Shown here: in pieces, positions 9,563 through 17,820 of the stretch | How the letters are laid out: each line of letters opens with the position of its first letter | Position numbering within the stretch: the stretch's first letter is position 1 | Assembly: GCF_900101015.1 (NCBI RefSeq) | Contig: NZ_FNFZ01000003.1 | Location: 1-64,000, forward strand | DNA: 64,000 nt | Direction of reading: 5' to 3' | Source: Sarcina sp. DSM 11001 | Lineage (GTDB): Bacteria; Bacillota; Clostridia; Lachnospirales; Lachnospiraceae | Position numbers and translations under genes: made by a program | The notes under the pieces: generated by a model | The model's input: the letters and a program-made list of their open reading frames with translations, nothing else | What the model was told of the DNA's origin: nothing | The model's database searches: none

Positions 9563-9614
9563 TAAGCCTGATGGGAAGCGAATGTGTTTTTAAGCCCGAC
9601 GGGAAGCGAATGTT
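9563..9614. repeat. Direct tandem duplication at a gene 3' end
   Basis: Two adjacent copies of about 26 bases (TTAAGCC.GA.GGGAAGCGAATGT) lie one inside the last codons of the ABC ATPase gene and one just beyond its stop codon. Confidence 0.75.
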
Positions 9615-10771
9615 CTTCTCCCCTTTTTTGCCGATTCACTGACTATGATCCGAATACGGTTACGGAGTTCTCCCTCCTGTCTGGTATATGTCATGTCCTC
9701 GGCGTAGCTGTTGATGATCCTCGCAGAAACCGGAAGCCAGTCGTCCTGTTTCTCTGTGCCAACCGGACTCTTTGCTTTTTCCATAAGAAGGGATTTCAGA
9801 TCCAGCTCTGTTCCTCCATATTCAACATTCAGAACTATGCTGTCCTTTTTGCACTCCATCCTGAGATGGATATGAAGCGGGTCTTCCAGAAGCACAAACA
9901 AAACATTATTAATGAGTTCATCCAGAAGCAGAACAGAATTGTGCCAGATATTTCCGATGGATTTCGCCTGGGTCATCTGTTTATATATCTTTTTCACAAG
10001 AACTTCGAAATCATAATCGCGGCTCAGGATCTCTTCCTCAAGTACAAAGAGCTTTTTAACAAACTGAAGCGTCTTGTCCTTCTTCGGATTTTCAAAGATC
10101 TCCTCAGGTGTGCCTTCTTCATATATAATTCCTTCATCCATATAGAAGATGCGGCTGCTGATATCTCTTGCGAAAGCCATGTCATGTGTCACTATGAGAA
10201 TCGTGATCCCGGAAGAAGCCAGGTCCTTGATAACTACATTGACTTCATCCACCATCGTGGGATCAAGCGCACTTGTCGGCTCATCAAGGAGGAGGACCTC
10301 CGGATCCATGGCCATGGCCCGCGCGATGGCTACGCGCTGCTTTTGTCCGCCGGACAACTGACCGGGATACTGGAGATAAAAGTCAGTTAATCCCACCTGC
10401 TCAAGCAGACCCATTCCCCTCTTATAGGCTTCCTTTCTATCTTTTTTCAAAAGCCTCATCTGGGGCAGCATGATATTTTCAATCACTGTCATGTGATTAA
10501 AGAGATTAAAGGACTGGAAAACCATACCAACCCTTTTTCTGAGTTTTATCAGATCATAGCCTTTTTCGGTGATCTTCTCATCCTGAAAATAAATATCTCC
10601 TTCCGTAGGCGGATCCAGCATGTTAAGACACCGGAGAAATGTTGATTTTCCCGTTCCGGAGGGTCCGATCACAGCAATGACATCTCCCTTGTTGATGACT
10701 GCATTCAGGTTATGGATCGGTTCAAGATCATTTTCATATTTTTTAGAAATGTTTACTACCTTAATCATCAC
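9590..10771 (-). CDS. Polar amino-acid ABC transporter ATPase with a C-terminal GHKL-like extension
   Basis: A 393-residue ATPase energising the adjacent importer. The first 240 residues are a GlnQ-like ABC domain: Walker A GPSGTGKST at 36-44, signature LSGGQKQRVA, Walker B LLLDEPTSALDP. The final 150 residues are not found in ordinary GlnQ proteins. They contain LLDELINNVL (like a GHKL N-box), a VEYGGTELD segment where a G1 box would be, and a closing strand-helix-strand pattern, so I read them as a degenerate HATPase-like module. It overlaps the upstream permease gene by 11 bases, indicating translational coupling. Confidence 0.85.
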   Translation of the reverse strand: MMIKVVNISKKYENDLEPIHNLNAVINKGDVIAVIGPSGTGKSTFLRCLNMLDPPTEGDIYFQDEKITEKGYDLIKLRKRVGMVFQSFNLFNHMTVIENIMLPQMRLLKKDRKEAYKRGMGLLEQVGLTDFYLQYPGQLSGGQKQRVAIARAMAMDPEVLLLDEPTSALDPTMVDEVNVVIKDLASSGITILIVTHDMAFARDISSRIFYMDEGIIYEEGTPEEIFENPKKDKTLQFVKKLFVLEEEILSRDYDFEVLVKKIYKQMTQAKSIGNIWHNSVLLLDELINNVLFVLLEDPLHIHLRMECKKDSIVLNVEYGGTELDLKSLLMEKAKSPVGTEKQDDWLPVSARIINSYAEDMTYTRQEGELRNRIRIIVSESAKKGRRTFASRRA

Positions 10772-12368
10772 TTTCTACCCCCTTAAGGATTGTGTCTTTG
10801 CTGCGCGTTGCAGGATCGACTAACTTTTGGACATTGTTGATCAGCCAGCCCAAGATCCTGCCAATGACATAATAGATAATGGCGACAGAAATCAGGGAGA
10901 AGAAAGCATCAAATGTGCGGTTTCTGACCATATCGCCGGCTCTCGTCAGGTCCTGTACGGCAATATAGCCTACCACAGCTGTAGCCTTAAGCAGAGATAC
11001 CAGTTCACCCTTAAAAATCGGCAGGATATGCATCAGGGCCTGCGGCAGAATTATCAGGAAAAATGCCTCATTGTCAGAGAATCCCAGGGCATATGAGCCT
11101 TCCGTCTGCCCCTGATCAACTGCACCCGTTCCTGTTTTCAGCATACTGTATACAGAAATTCCAAAAGTCAGCGTGAATGCAATGATCGACACAATGATGC
11201 CCGAAATATTACTCTTTCCAAAGATAATATAGAAGAGGACCATCAGGAGTACGACTGCCGGGATCCCCGTAATGATTCCGGTTATAGTATCTACAACTCC
11301 CTGTACCTTTTTCCCCGTCTTTCTGCAGAGGAAGTACAGGAGAAACCCAAGCACACAGCCAAAGAGCATGGATGAAAAGGTGATCAGCAGGGTGTTTAAA
11401 AGTCCTGTCAGAAATACACGCCATCTTTCTTCCTGGATAAAAGTTCTGTAGAAGCTATTATAGACAGAGGAAAGGAAGCCGCCATCCCCGTTCTCCTCAT
11501 CCTGCACGGTTTCCTCTGTCCGCAGAAGAGACTCATCTACATTCTTTTTCAATACAACAAGCACGGATCCGCCGGAATAAAAAGGATCGCTAAAGTCAAT
11601 CTTCTTCAGACGTTCCTCTGTGATCGACATGCTCCTGCCGGCCAGATCAGCCTTACCGCCCTGAAGAGCCGGAATCAGACCGTCAAAAGCACATTCTGTG
11701 ATTTTGACCCTGTAATCCATTTCACGCGCCACGTGCAGCACATAATCGATTGCATAACCCACAGGCGTTCCCTCAGGGCCCAGATAGGACATAGGAGGTG
11801 TTCCCGTGTTTACCCAATATTCAAGCGTTCCGTTTTTTCCTTCCCAGTCCTGGGGAATCAGTTTTTTAACCGACTCATCTTTCCCCATCCATTTGGATTT
11901 CATTTCCTCATCAAGGCCTTCGCTCCTAAGCCTGCCCATTGCCTCATTAAATGGCTCCACCAGCGGGCTGCCTTTGCGAAATCCGAAACCGTAATTGTCC
12001 TCCCGGATAACCTCGGGAAAAATCATCAGCTCATCGTGCTCTGCGACAATTATCTCGGCAACTGGCATATCCCCAATCATGGCATCACTTTTCCCGGACA
12101 AAACAGACGCGATAGAATCAACATCCGTGTTCTGATGCAGGATTTTTACATCCCCTTTAATTATTTCATTGTCCTCAAGATGAACATCAAAAGTTGTCCC
12201 CGAGAGCATCGAGATTGTTTTCCCCTTAAAATCAGCGAGGGTTTTAATCTTTCCCGAGCTTTCCTCCGCATAGACCGGGGGAACAGCACACCGCATGATA
12301 ATCAATATAATTGCTATAAGCAGCAATATCGGATTTTTGAAGTGCCTGACAGCCTGTTTTGTCTCCAA
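10761..12368 (-). CDS. Fused substrate-binding protein / permease of an amino-acid ABC importer
   Basis: A 535-residue fusion. An N-terminal hydrophobic signal or anchor (about 12-33) is followed by two partial family-3 solute-binding modules (about 38-165 and 180-295). The second carries typical phrases such as GYAIDYVLHVA and SITEERLKKIDFSDPF. From about residue 318 there is a His/Glu/Gln/Arg-type permease domain with several membrane helices and a coupling-loop segment with A..LGFSDNEAFFLIILPQA. Together with the downstream ATPase it makes a complete importer for polar amino acids. The specific substrate cannot be read from sequence. Confidence 0.88.
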   Translation of the reverse strand: METKQAVRHFKNPILLLIAIILIIMRCAVPPVYAEESSGKIKTLADFKGKTISMLSGTTFDVHLEDNEIIKGDVKILHQNTDVDSIASVLSGKSDAMIGDMPVAEIIVAEHDELMIFPEVIREDNYGFGFRKGSPLVEPFNEAMGRLRSEGLDEEMKSKWMGKDESVKKLIPQDWEGKNGTLEYWVNTGTPPMSYLGPEGTPVGYAIDYVLHVAREMDYRVKITECAFDGLIPALQGGKADLAGRSMSITEERLKKIDFSDPFYSGGSVLVVLKKNVDESLLRTEETVQDEENGDGGFLSSVYNSFYRTFIQEERWRVFLTGLLNTLLITFSSMLFGCVLGFLLYFLCRKTGKKVQGVVDTITGIITGIPAVVLLMVLFYIIFGKSNISGIIVSIIAFTLTFGISVYSMLKTGTGAVDQGQTEGSYALGFSDNEAFFLIILPQALMHILPIFKGELVSLLKATAVVGYIAVQDLTRAGDMVRNRTFDAFFSLISVAIIYYVIGRILGWLINNVQKLVDPATRSKDTILKGVESDD

Positions 12369-12539
12369 TTCCTTTACCTCCTAATTGTAGTCTCTTATTT
12401 CCCTGTTATGGAAATGGCCCGTTTCAAAGCCTGGATTACCAGAAACCCGTTAGATTCTATCATAAAAAAGGATTCCATTCCATAAGATTAATATATCTGC
12501 CAAAACGAATATATCTCCCTTTTCCCGGTTTCTAACCTG

Positions 12540-12689
12540 TTACACCGGTTCCTTCCGCTTTATCTGAGCACACGGACCAAAAAGCGGCAAAAAAACTGAA
12601 CTGAGAGTGAAACCGCCATAGAACAAAAAGTCCTCTGAACAACACCAATCGTTGCTCAGAGGGCTTTTCAAGTCACCGGAGGGATTACA
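12540..12689. repeat. 150-bp dispersed repeat, copy 1
   Basis: Nearly identical to 15840-15989 in the same orientation, and both copies are exactly 150 bases long. It starts TTACACCGGTTCC, ends GGGATTACA, and contains a terminator hairpin in its second half. It sits immediately 3' of the symporter gene. The non-hairpin half codes for nothing obvious. Confidence 0.9.
12626..12668. terminator. Terminator inside repeat copy 1
   Basis: CCTCTGAACAAC and GTTGCTCAGAGG pair around a short loop. A-rich and T-rich runs flank the stem, so it can work on either strand. On the minus strand it would end the symporter transcript. Confidence 0.75.
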
Positions 12690-12698
12690 CACTTCTTG

Positions 12699-14342
12699 TT
12701 ATTTCGAGTTTAAAATATTCAAGTCAATCTGCCCCTCATTTTTTGCGACAACGGTCGTCACGACCGCGTCCCCGAGACAGTTGCTCATACAGATAAACAT
12801 ACCTATGATCGGCCCGATTCCTATTACCAGTGTAACAGACTCCACAGGTACATTCAGCTGTGTCAGAAGGAAAGATGTCAGGATCACACCGGAGCCGGGT
12901 ACTCCCGGTGCCCCCAATGAAAGGATGACGATGGTTGCTGCCAGCGAGACCAGCATCCCGGCAGATGCGCTTACACCGCAGATTTTCGCCAGCGCCAGTG
13001 TCTGTACCCCCAGCAGGATGCAGGTACCGTCCATGTTCAGCGTAGCCCCCAGGGGGATAGACATCCTGTAGATCTTCGGGGAAACACCAAGCCTGTCTCT
13101 GCAGGCATCCATATTGATGGGGATCGCAGCATTGCTGGAGGCAATGGAAAAGACCTCCAGCATTACAGGGAAATATTTCTTAAAAAAGGACAGGGGATTG
13201 AGTTTTACAAGGAAAAGGATCAGGAAATAGACCAGCATCATGCAGACCAGGCCGAAGAGGAAGGTTCCCATAATCCCCAGGAGCGACAGCAGGGAAGAAA
13301 TCCCCGTTTTCAGAACCAGGGAAAGAATAGAGCAAAATACCGCCAGGGGGGTAACCTTCATGATGATGCCGGTGATCCGGAGGAACAGTTCATTACATGC
13401 TTCAAAAAGTTCTTTGAGAACGCGTGAACGTTCTCCGATCAGTCCGGCGGCAATTCCGCACAGGATCGCTTCGAACAAAAGCTGCAGCATGTTGCCCTCA
13501 ATGAAAGGGCCTATAAAATTGGTCGGAACAATACCGACAATGATATCCTTGAGGGACAGATTCAGGGACTGAGTCGGGACAGATACTTCAGCTCCGATAA
13601 AGCTGGATGCCAATGCGGGATCTCCGGGGCGGAATATGCCGAAAACTATGATTCCTAAAACGGCCGCTATTATGGAGGTGATCAGATAAAGGGCAAGGAT
13701 TTTTCCGCCGATCCGTCCGAATTCAGACGGGCTTCCCAGCTGTGAGATGCAGGAAATAATCGAGAAGAAAACAACTGGTGCGGCAATCATTTTAAGCGCA
13801 TTCATGTACAGGGTCTTAACCGGTGTAAGCAGATTGAGATCCAGGGCAGTGTTCCATTTTCCGGGGAGAGCGGCAGACATAATGATACCAAGCAGAATAG
13901 CAGCAATCAGGGCTCCGAGAGTCAGATACAACGATTTGGTATGGTGTTCCACTGTCAAATGGACGATATTTCTTCCGTACCTGTGCTGGTATTTAAGATC
14001 CTTCCGGAAGGATTGCAGAATCAATTGCCGTATTGCGTCTCCGGAATCAAAATCTTCATCGTCCCAGAATTCAGTCAGATGAGCATCCTGTGCCGTCTCA
14101 AAATCATACTCCGGACCCTTTGCGGAAAAAAAGGCGTTAACCGGCCCGAAAAAGGAATAGACAGAAACCTCCAGTTTCCCTTTGCCGGATGAGTGTGCGA
14201 CCAGATCCGTCAGGGACTCTTCCGCAATCAGAACGGCCTTTGACTGTTCCTTTTCCCCGATACCTTTCTTTGCCAGATATTCCCGGACTAGTTCTGTACC
14301 TGCAGTGATCCCCTCACTGTTTAATTCGAAAAATCTGATCAT
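12699..14342 (-). CDS. Dicarboxylate/amino acid:cation symporter with N-terminal GHKL-like domain
   Basis: A 547-residue protein. Residues about 170-547 are a DAACS (GltP/SstT-like) transporter with many membrane helices and the motifs ASSNAAIPI, MSIPLGATLNMDGT and SLGAPGVPGSG. The first 150 residues are soluble and unusual. An IAEESLTDLV segment resembles the GHKL N-box, and a later GDAIRQLILQSF..RYGRNIVHLTV pattern resembles the end of that fold. An ATG at 14342 with AAGGGG before it is the preferred start. The open frame continues upstream to 14573, but that part is the decayed remains of another gene. It is separate from the ABC importer but shares the odd extra module with it. Confidence 0.85.
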   Translation of the reverse strand: MIRFFELNSEGITAGTELVREYLAKKGIGEKEQSKAVLIAEESLTDLVAHSSGKGKLEVSVYSFFGPVNAFFSAKGPEYDFETAQDAHLTEFWDDEDFDSGDAIRQLILQSFRKDLKYQHRYGRNIVHLTVEHHTKSLYLTLGALIAAILLGIIMSAALPGKWNTALDLNLLTPVKTLYMNALKMIAAPVVFFSIISCISQLGSPSEFGRIGGKILALYLITSIIAAVLGIIVFGIFRPGDPALASSFIGAEVSVPTQSLNLSLKDIIVGIVPTNFIGPFIEGNMLQLLFEAILCGIAAGLIGERSRVLKELFEACNELFLRITGIIMKVTPLAVFCSILSLVLKTGISSLLSLLGIMGTFLFGLVCMMLVYFLILFLVKLNPLSFFKKYFPVMLEVFSIASSNAAIPINMDACRDRLGVSPKIYRMSIPLGATLNMDGTCILLGVQTLALAKICGVSASAGMLVSLAATIVILSLGAPGVPGSGVILTSFLLTQLNVPVESVTLVIGIGPIIGMFICMSNCLGDAVVTTVVAKNEGQIDLNILNSK

Positions 14343-14389
14343 ATTTTTCCCCTTGTGCGCAGCGTAACCGGCCCACGTCCTGTCTGACA

Positions 14390-14480
14390 GCTTCAATACT
14401 GCACAAAAGCTTTCCAGTTCATCCCGGTTTTCTCTTTTATTATCTCTTTTTATTTTAATCAAATCATCTGTTGTGCTTAT
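14390..14480 (-). pseudogene. Vestige of a small HTH regulator gene
   Basis: This stretch aligns by eye with the intact 66-residue HTH gene at 21424-21624: CAAAAGCTTTCCA, TTCATCCCGGTTTTCTC and AATCAAATCATCT are shared. The start codon is changed from ATG to ATA, and a one-base shift occurs near the middle. It lies in frame ahead of the symporter and makes that open frame look falsely longer. A palindrome upstream is also shared. Confidence 0.7.
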
Positions 14481-14492
14481 ACGTTCACACTG

Positions 14493-14507
14493 ACATGCAT
14501 TGCATGT
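14493..14507. promoter_or_regulatory. Palindromic operator-like site ACATGCATTGCATGT
   Basis: A perfect 7+1+7 palindrome upstream of the vestigial HTH gene and the symporter. It corresponds in position to ACACGCATTGCGTGT at 21637-21651, with compensating changes in both arms, as expected of a protein binding site or paired stem. Confidence 0.55.
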
Positions 14508-14573
14508 TGAAAATATATTTCCGGAAATCAGAACAATGCTGATGAACATATCTCCTTTTCTCAAGGTTTCCAA

Positions 14574-14882
14574 CTGCTGTTTTGATTATATCATATCAGA
14601 TTGAGACTATTCATTTTTTCTCATACCTGTGGCCATGGGCGAGTGCCCGGAAACTGCGGATAACCCTTACACCACTGTCTGTGACAGGTAAAAACACTTT
14701 CACCCTGCCGGGATAACAGGGTGTGTATAGCAGCTCGCGGAAGATGAAGACTTTATTTTTTTAGTGCAGATATTCTCTAATAATTTCTTAATCTTTCTCT
14801 GGTATTCTGCTAAGGATTCAGAGGATCAAAGTTATTCAGTATACAGAGTAAAAAAACAAGAAGAATGAAGGAGGGATATTCT
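14574..14882. other. Intergenic region between symporter and PepSY gene
   Basis: No gene is seen. Near 14702-14727 there is a CCCTG/CAGGGT hairpin followed by GTGTATAG, resembling part of the structure at 9397-9427. The last hundred bases are AT-rich and should hold the promoter of the PepSY gene. Confidence 0.5.
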
Positions 14883-15797
14883 ATGAGAAAATCTATGAGA
14901 AAAAAAATAACAGGATTCCTTGTTGGAACACTTATGCTAACCCTTGTTGCCGGAACGGCTGCTTTTGCTTCTGAGAACAATGGCGGGGTTTCTGCAAAAA
15001 CAGCAGAGAAGGAAAAGCAGGCCATTGAGATGGAGGATGCAGCTAAAATCGCGCTTGAAGATGCAAAAGTCACAGAAGCCGACGCGGTCATTTACAAAAG
15101 GATATGGGAATACAGCGATAATGCTGAGATCTTTGAGATCGATTTCCTCATTCCCGGCCAGGTGAAATATGAATATGAAATTGCCGCAAATACCGGGGAA
15201 ATACTGGAAAATGACAAAGAGAACTGGGAGACCGACGATGACCGGGAATATAAAGACCTGACATCGGACAAAACGTCAGATCCTGAGAAAGTGAGTAAGG
15301 CGCTGGAAGAAGCGGCGGACACTGCTATAAAAGATGCCGGAGTGAAGAAGGAAGATGTGACCATTTGCAAACTGGGGACCGATTATGAAAACGGCAGGGA
15401 AGTCTATGTTGTCGAATTCCTGGAAGAAGGCAAAACAAAGTACGAGTATGAAATTGCCACAGCAGACGGCAGTATTGTCTTCCACGAAAAGGAACTGTGG
15501 GAAAAAGAAGACGACTTTGAGTACCAGGGCCTGCTCCATCCCGAGACTGTCACGGAGAAGAAAGACGGGGAAAGCTCCGCTGCGATTTCAAAAACAAAAG
15601 CAAAGGAAATCGCCCTTGGGGATGCTAATCTGTCTGAAAATGATGTGACGATCACAAAATGCCGTATGGATTACGACGACGGCGCGGCAAAGTACGAAGT
15701 GGAATTTCGTACCCCGGACGGGTATGAGTATGAGTACGAAATCGATGTGGAAACCGGAAAGATCCTGGATAAGGATGTCGAGCTTGGTGACGATTAA
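14883..15797 (+). CDS. Secreted protein with three PepSY-like repeats
   Basis: A 304-residue protein with a basic N-terminus and a hydrophobic signal segment (about 9-29, ending TAAFAS), so it is exported. Three repeats of about 75-80 residues follow. Each has an A..IAL.DA...E element and a hairpin ending in YEYEI....G.I, the PepSY pattern. PepSY domains are thought to inhibit proteases or modulate cell-envelope functions. The chosen ATG has AAGGAGG eight bases upstream. An ATG 18 bases earlier overlaps that ribosome binding site and is unlikely. The protein is strongly acidic (repeated D/E clusters). Confidence 0.85.
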   Translation: MRKSMRKKITGFLVGTLMLTLVAGTAAFASENNGGVSAKTAEKEKQAIEMEDAAKIALEDAKVTEADAVIYKRIWEYSDNAEIFEIDFLIPGQVKYEYEIAANTGEILENDKENWETDDDREYKDLTSDKTSDPEKVSKALEEAADTAIKDAGVKKEDVTICKLGTDYENGREVYVVEFLEEGKTKYEYEIATADGSIVFHEKELWEKEDDFEYQGLLHPETVTEKKDGESSAAISKTKAKEIALGDANLSENDVTITKCRMDYDDGAAKYEVEFRTPDGYEYEYEIDVETGKILDKDVELGDD

Positions 15798-15839
15798 GCA
15801 GAATGTATTCTGCAGTGTCCCCATGCCATCTTCGGCCTA

Positions 15840-15989
15840 TTACACCGGTTCCTTCCGCTTTATCTGAGCACACGGACCAAAAGCGGCAAAAAAACTGAAC
15901 TGAGAGTGAAACCGCCATAGAACAAAAAGTCCTCTGAACAACACCAATCGTTGCTCAGAGGGCTTTTTCATATCACTGGAGGGATTACA
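15840..15989. repeat. 150-bp dispersed repeat, copy 2
   Basis: Second copy of the 150-bp unit at 12540-12689, differing at a handful of positions: a shorter A run near the start, a longer T run in the terminator and a few substitutions. It lies between the converging PepSY and thioredoxin genes, directly 3' of the latter. Confidence 0.9.
15926..15968. terminator. Terminator inside repeat copy 2
   Basis: The same CCTCTGAACAAC / GTTGCTCAGAGG hairpin as copy 1, here shared by the convergent PepSY (plus) and thioredoxin (minus) genes. Confidence 0.75.
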
Positions 15990-16019
15990 ATTTTCACATT
16001 CTTCAAAAATGCGTCCCTG

Positions 16020-16868
16020 TTACTTCTTTTCAATAGTTATCATTTTGAGTCCGGAATCCAGGCCGACTGTGATCTCATCTGCTTTGCTGGTATATTCCTC
16101 AGGAAGGTTCAGAATTTCGACATTCAGGTTCTGGGCGTCCTCTGTGTAATAGCTGGCCATTCCGTCTTCACCGGTTGTAAGTACCTCGTCGACTGTATCG
16201 GAGAACAGATGAATCTGTATGTCAGGAAAAAGCTTATTGTCTTTGTCCCTGACAAGAAAAGTGTAGGAAGCAATCTGTTTTCCCTTGTAATCGCCGCCCA
16301 TTAATGATGTGACGATCTTCTCGAATTCTTCCCCATTCTGGAATGCGCCCGACCTGCCATAAGCAATATTGCCGTTTCGGTCAATAATGTAGGTGGTGGG
16401 AAAACCGCCCACTGTCAAAGAGTCGATCGATTCGTTTTTCATTCCGACCGGGAAAGTAAGCCTGTGTTCCTCTTTGTATTTGATCATATCGTCCATGCTG
16501 TCCAGAGTAAGGTCTCCGGATACGGCAACTATTTCCATCTTATCTTTGTATTTCTCGTAGACAGCTTCCATCTCCGGGAATTCCTTTTCGCAGGGACCGC
16601 ACCAGGAAGCGAAAATATTGAGGACGACGACTTCATGATCCTGAAGCAGTTCAGAGAGTTTTGCTTCCGAACCGTCTGTAAGCGGAAGCGCGAAATCCGG
16701 CGCCTTCTGTACGAATGATGAAGACAGGTCAGGGGCTCCCATACTTTCGATCTTGCTTTGGACGAAAGCTCTGAGAGCAAAATAGCCTGCAGCTCCCAGC
16801 ACAACCAGCACGATCAGGATAATCAGGATCACTCTTCCGGCACCGCCTTTTTTCTTGTTCTGTTCCAT
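16020..16868 (-). CDS. Membrane-anchored TlpA-like thioredoxin with extra C-terminal domain
   Basis: A 282-residue protein with one N-terminal membrane helix (about 12-33) and a thioredoxin-fold domain (about 55-190). The domain contains the redox motif ASWCGPCEKE and the cis-Pro segment GGFPTTYIIDRNG. It probably reduces or oxidises disulphides outside the cell membrane. About 75 residues after the fold (SYTFLVRDKDNKLFPDIQ onward) form an additional beta-rich module resembling a carboxypeptidase-regulatory or Cna-like fold, not typical for TlpA. The ATG has AAAGGAG upstream. The gene is transcribed towards the 150-bp repeat, which terminates it. Confidence 0.85.
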   Translation of the reverse strand: MEQNKKKGGAGRVILIILIVLVVLGAAGYFALRAFVQSKIESMGAPDLSSSFVQKAPDFALPLTDGSEAKLSELLQDHEVVVLNIFASWCGPCEKEFPEMEAVYEKYKDKMEIVAVSGDLTLDSMDDMIKYKEEHRLTFPVGMKNESIDSLTVGGFPTTYIIDRNGNIAYGRSGAFQNGEEFEKIVTSLMGGDYKGKQIASYTFLVRDKDNKLFPDIQIHLFSDTVDEVLTTGEDGMASYYTEDAQNLNVEILNLPEEYTSKADEITVGLDSGLKMITIEKK

Positions 16869-17157
16869 TTTTAAAAAAACTCCTTTTCAATGAGGGATTG
16901 TATCCATCCCATTTCGAGATGTTATCTTCTGCCTTCCATTATATTTGGTGTCATACACGGTGTCTACCCTCATGGATATCAAGACCATGCTTGTAACGCA
17001 GCACCGAGAATAGGAGTAACCAGAAATATCTTGAACAGGAGAATTCAATGACTCTGTCTCGCCCGAAATCTGTCTTCTATGATATAATTGGCATCTAAGC
17101 TAATCAGTATCTAATAAGAAAGTACAGGCAGTGTTGTAATCGCATGTATTTGAGAGA
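16869..17157. other. Gap with no intact gene
   Basis: Two very short open stretches (from an ATG near 16975 and another near 17048) end in stops within 15-20 codons. No RNA structure or repeat stands out. Confidence 0.4.
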
Positions 17158-17627
17158 GAGTCATTTATGAACAAAAAAGTCATTTCTTTAAGCTGAAAAT
17201 ATCCAAGGATTGGCTTAATACGGACGAAACGACAGTCTATCCGGATGCGGTCGAGGCGGAGGTCTACAGGGACGACGAACAGATCGCGGATGTAAACCTC
17301 ACGAAGCAGGGCGATAGCTGGACTACGGCGGAAGTCACCGAAGATGCGCAGGGGAATCCGCTGAAGCGCGTCGACCCTGACACTCAGCACAAATACATCT
17401 ACTCGGTGAAGGAAAAACCGATAGACGGCTTTACCTCGGAAGTAGAGAAGACAAGTGATGAAGGGGATGAGATCGATTTCACGATGAAGAACACCTGGGT
17501 CGGTCCGGATTACGTGAACGTGAAAGGACAGGTGTTCTGGACGGGTGATGAGGGTAAAGAGGACCTGCGCCCGGACAGCGTGAAGATCACGGTAGTGAAC
17601 AGCGACAGAAACAGCAGTAGAGATTAA
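17158..17627 (+). pseudogene. Fragment of a Cna-B repeat surface protein
   Basis: The open frame lacks a start codon near any ribosome binding site. It reads KLKISKDWLNTD, then a typical Cna B-type beta-sandwich (EAEVYRDDEQIADVNL, SWTTAEVTEDAQGNPL, HKYIYSVKEKPIDGF) and the start of a second domain (NVKGQVFWTGDEG), and stops at 17627. There is no signal peptide, no cell-wall sorting signal and no full repeat series, so it is a broken piece of a larger pilin- or adhesin-type gene. Its base use is more GC-rich than its flanks, suggesting transfer and decay. An apparent ATG-less 5' end supports truncation. Confidence 0.7.
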
Positions 17628-17700
17628 GGGCTTTCAAAACTGGCTGATAAATAACTGAAAATGCCATCCGTCTTTCCATTTGCCGCAAACGATTTATCAA

Positions 17701-17730
17701 TTGACATCGGAAAGTACCAAAGTATATAAT
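17701..17730 (+). promoter_or_regulatory. Near-perfect sigma-A promoter upstream of nadE
   Basis: A TTGACA -35 box (17701-17706) and a TATAAT -10 box (17725-17730) are separated by 18 bases. Transcription would start near 17737, only about a dozen bases before a terminator hairpin. Confidence 0.75.
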
Positions 17731-17748
17731 CAGCGGTGTAAAGGCAAG

Positions 17749-17784
17749 GGCGTCTTTGAGTGAAACAACTCAGAGACGCCTTTT
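17749..17784 (+). terminator. Leader terminator before nadE
   Basis: GGCGTCTTTGAGT (17749-17761) pairs with ACTCAGAGACGCC (17768-17780) around a GAAACA loop and is followed by TTTT. It lies between the strong promoter and the nadE start, so it could attenuate nadE or yield a very short RNA. Confidence 0.7.
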
Positions 17785-17820
17785 ATCTATTAACAAAAAA
17801 ATCTGATCAAAGAGGAAAAC

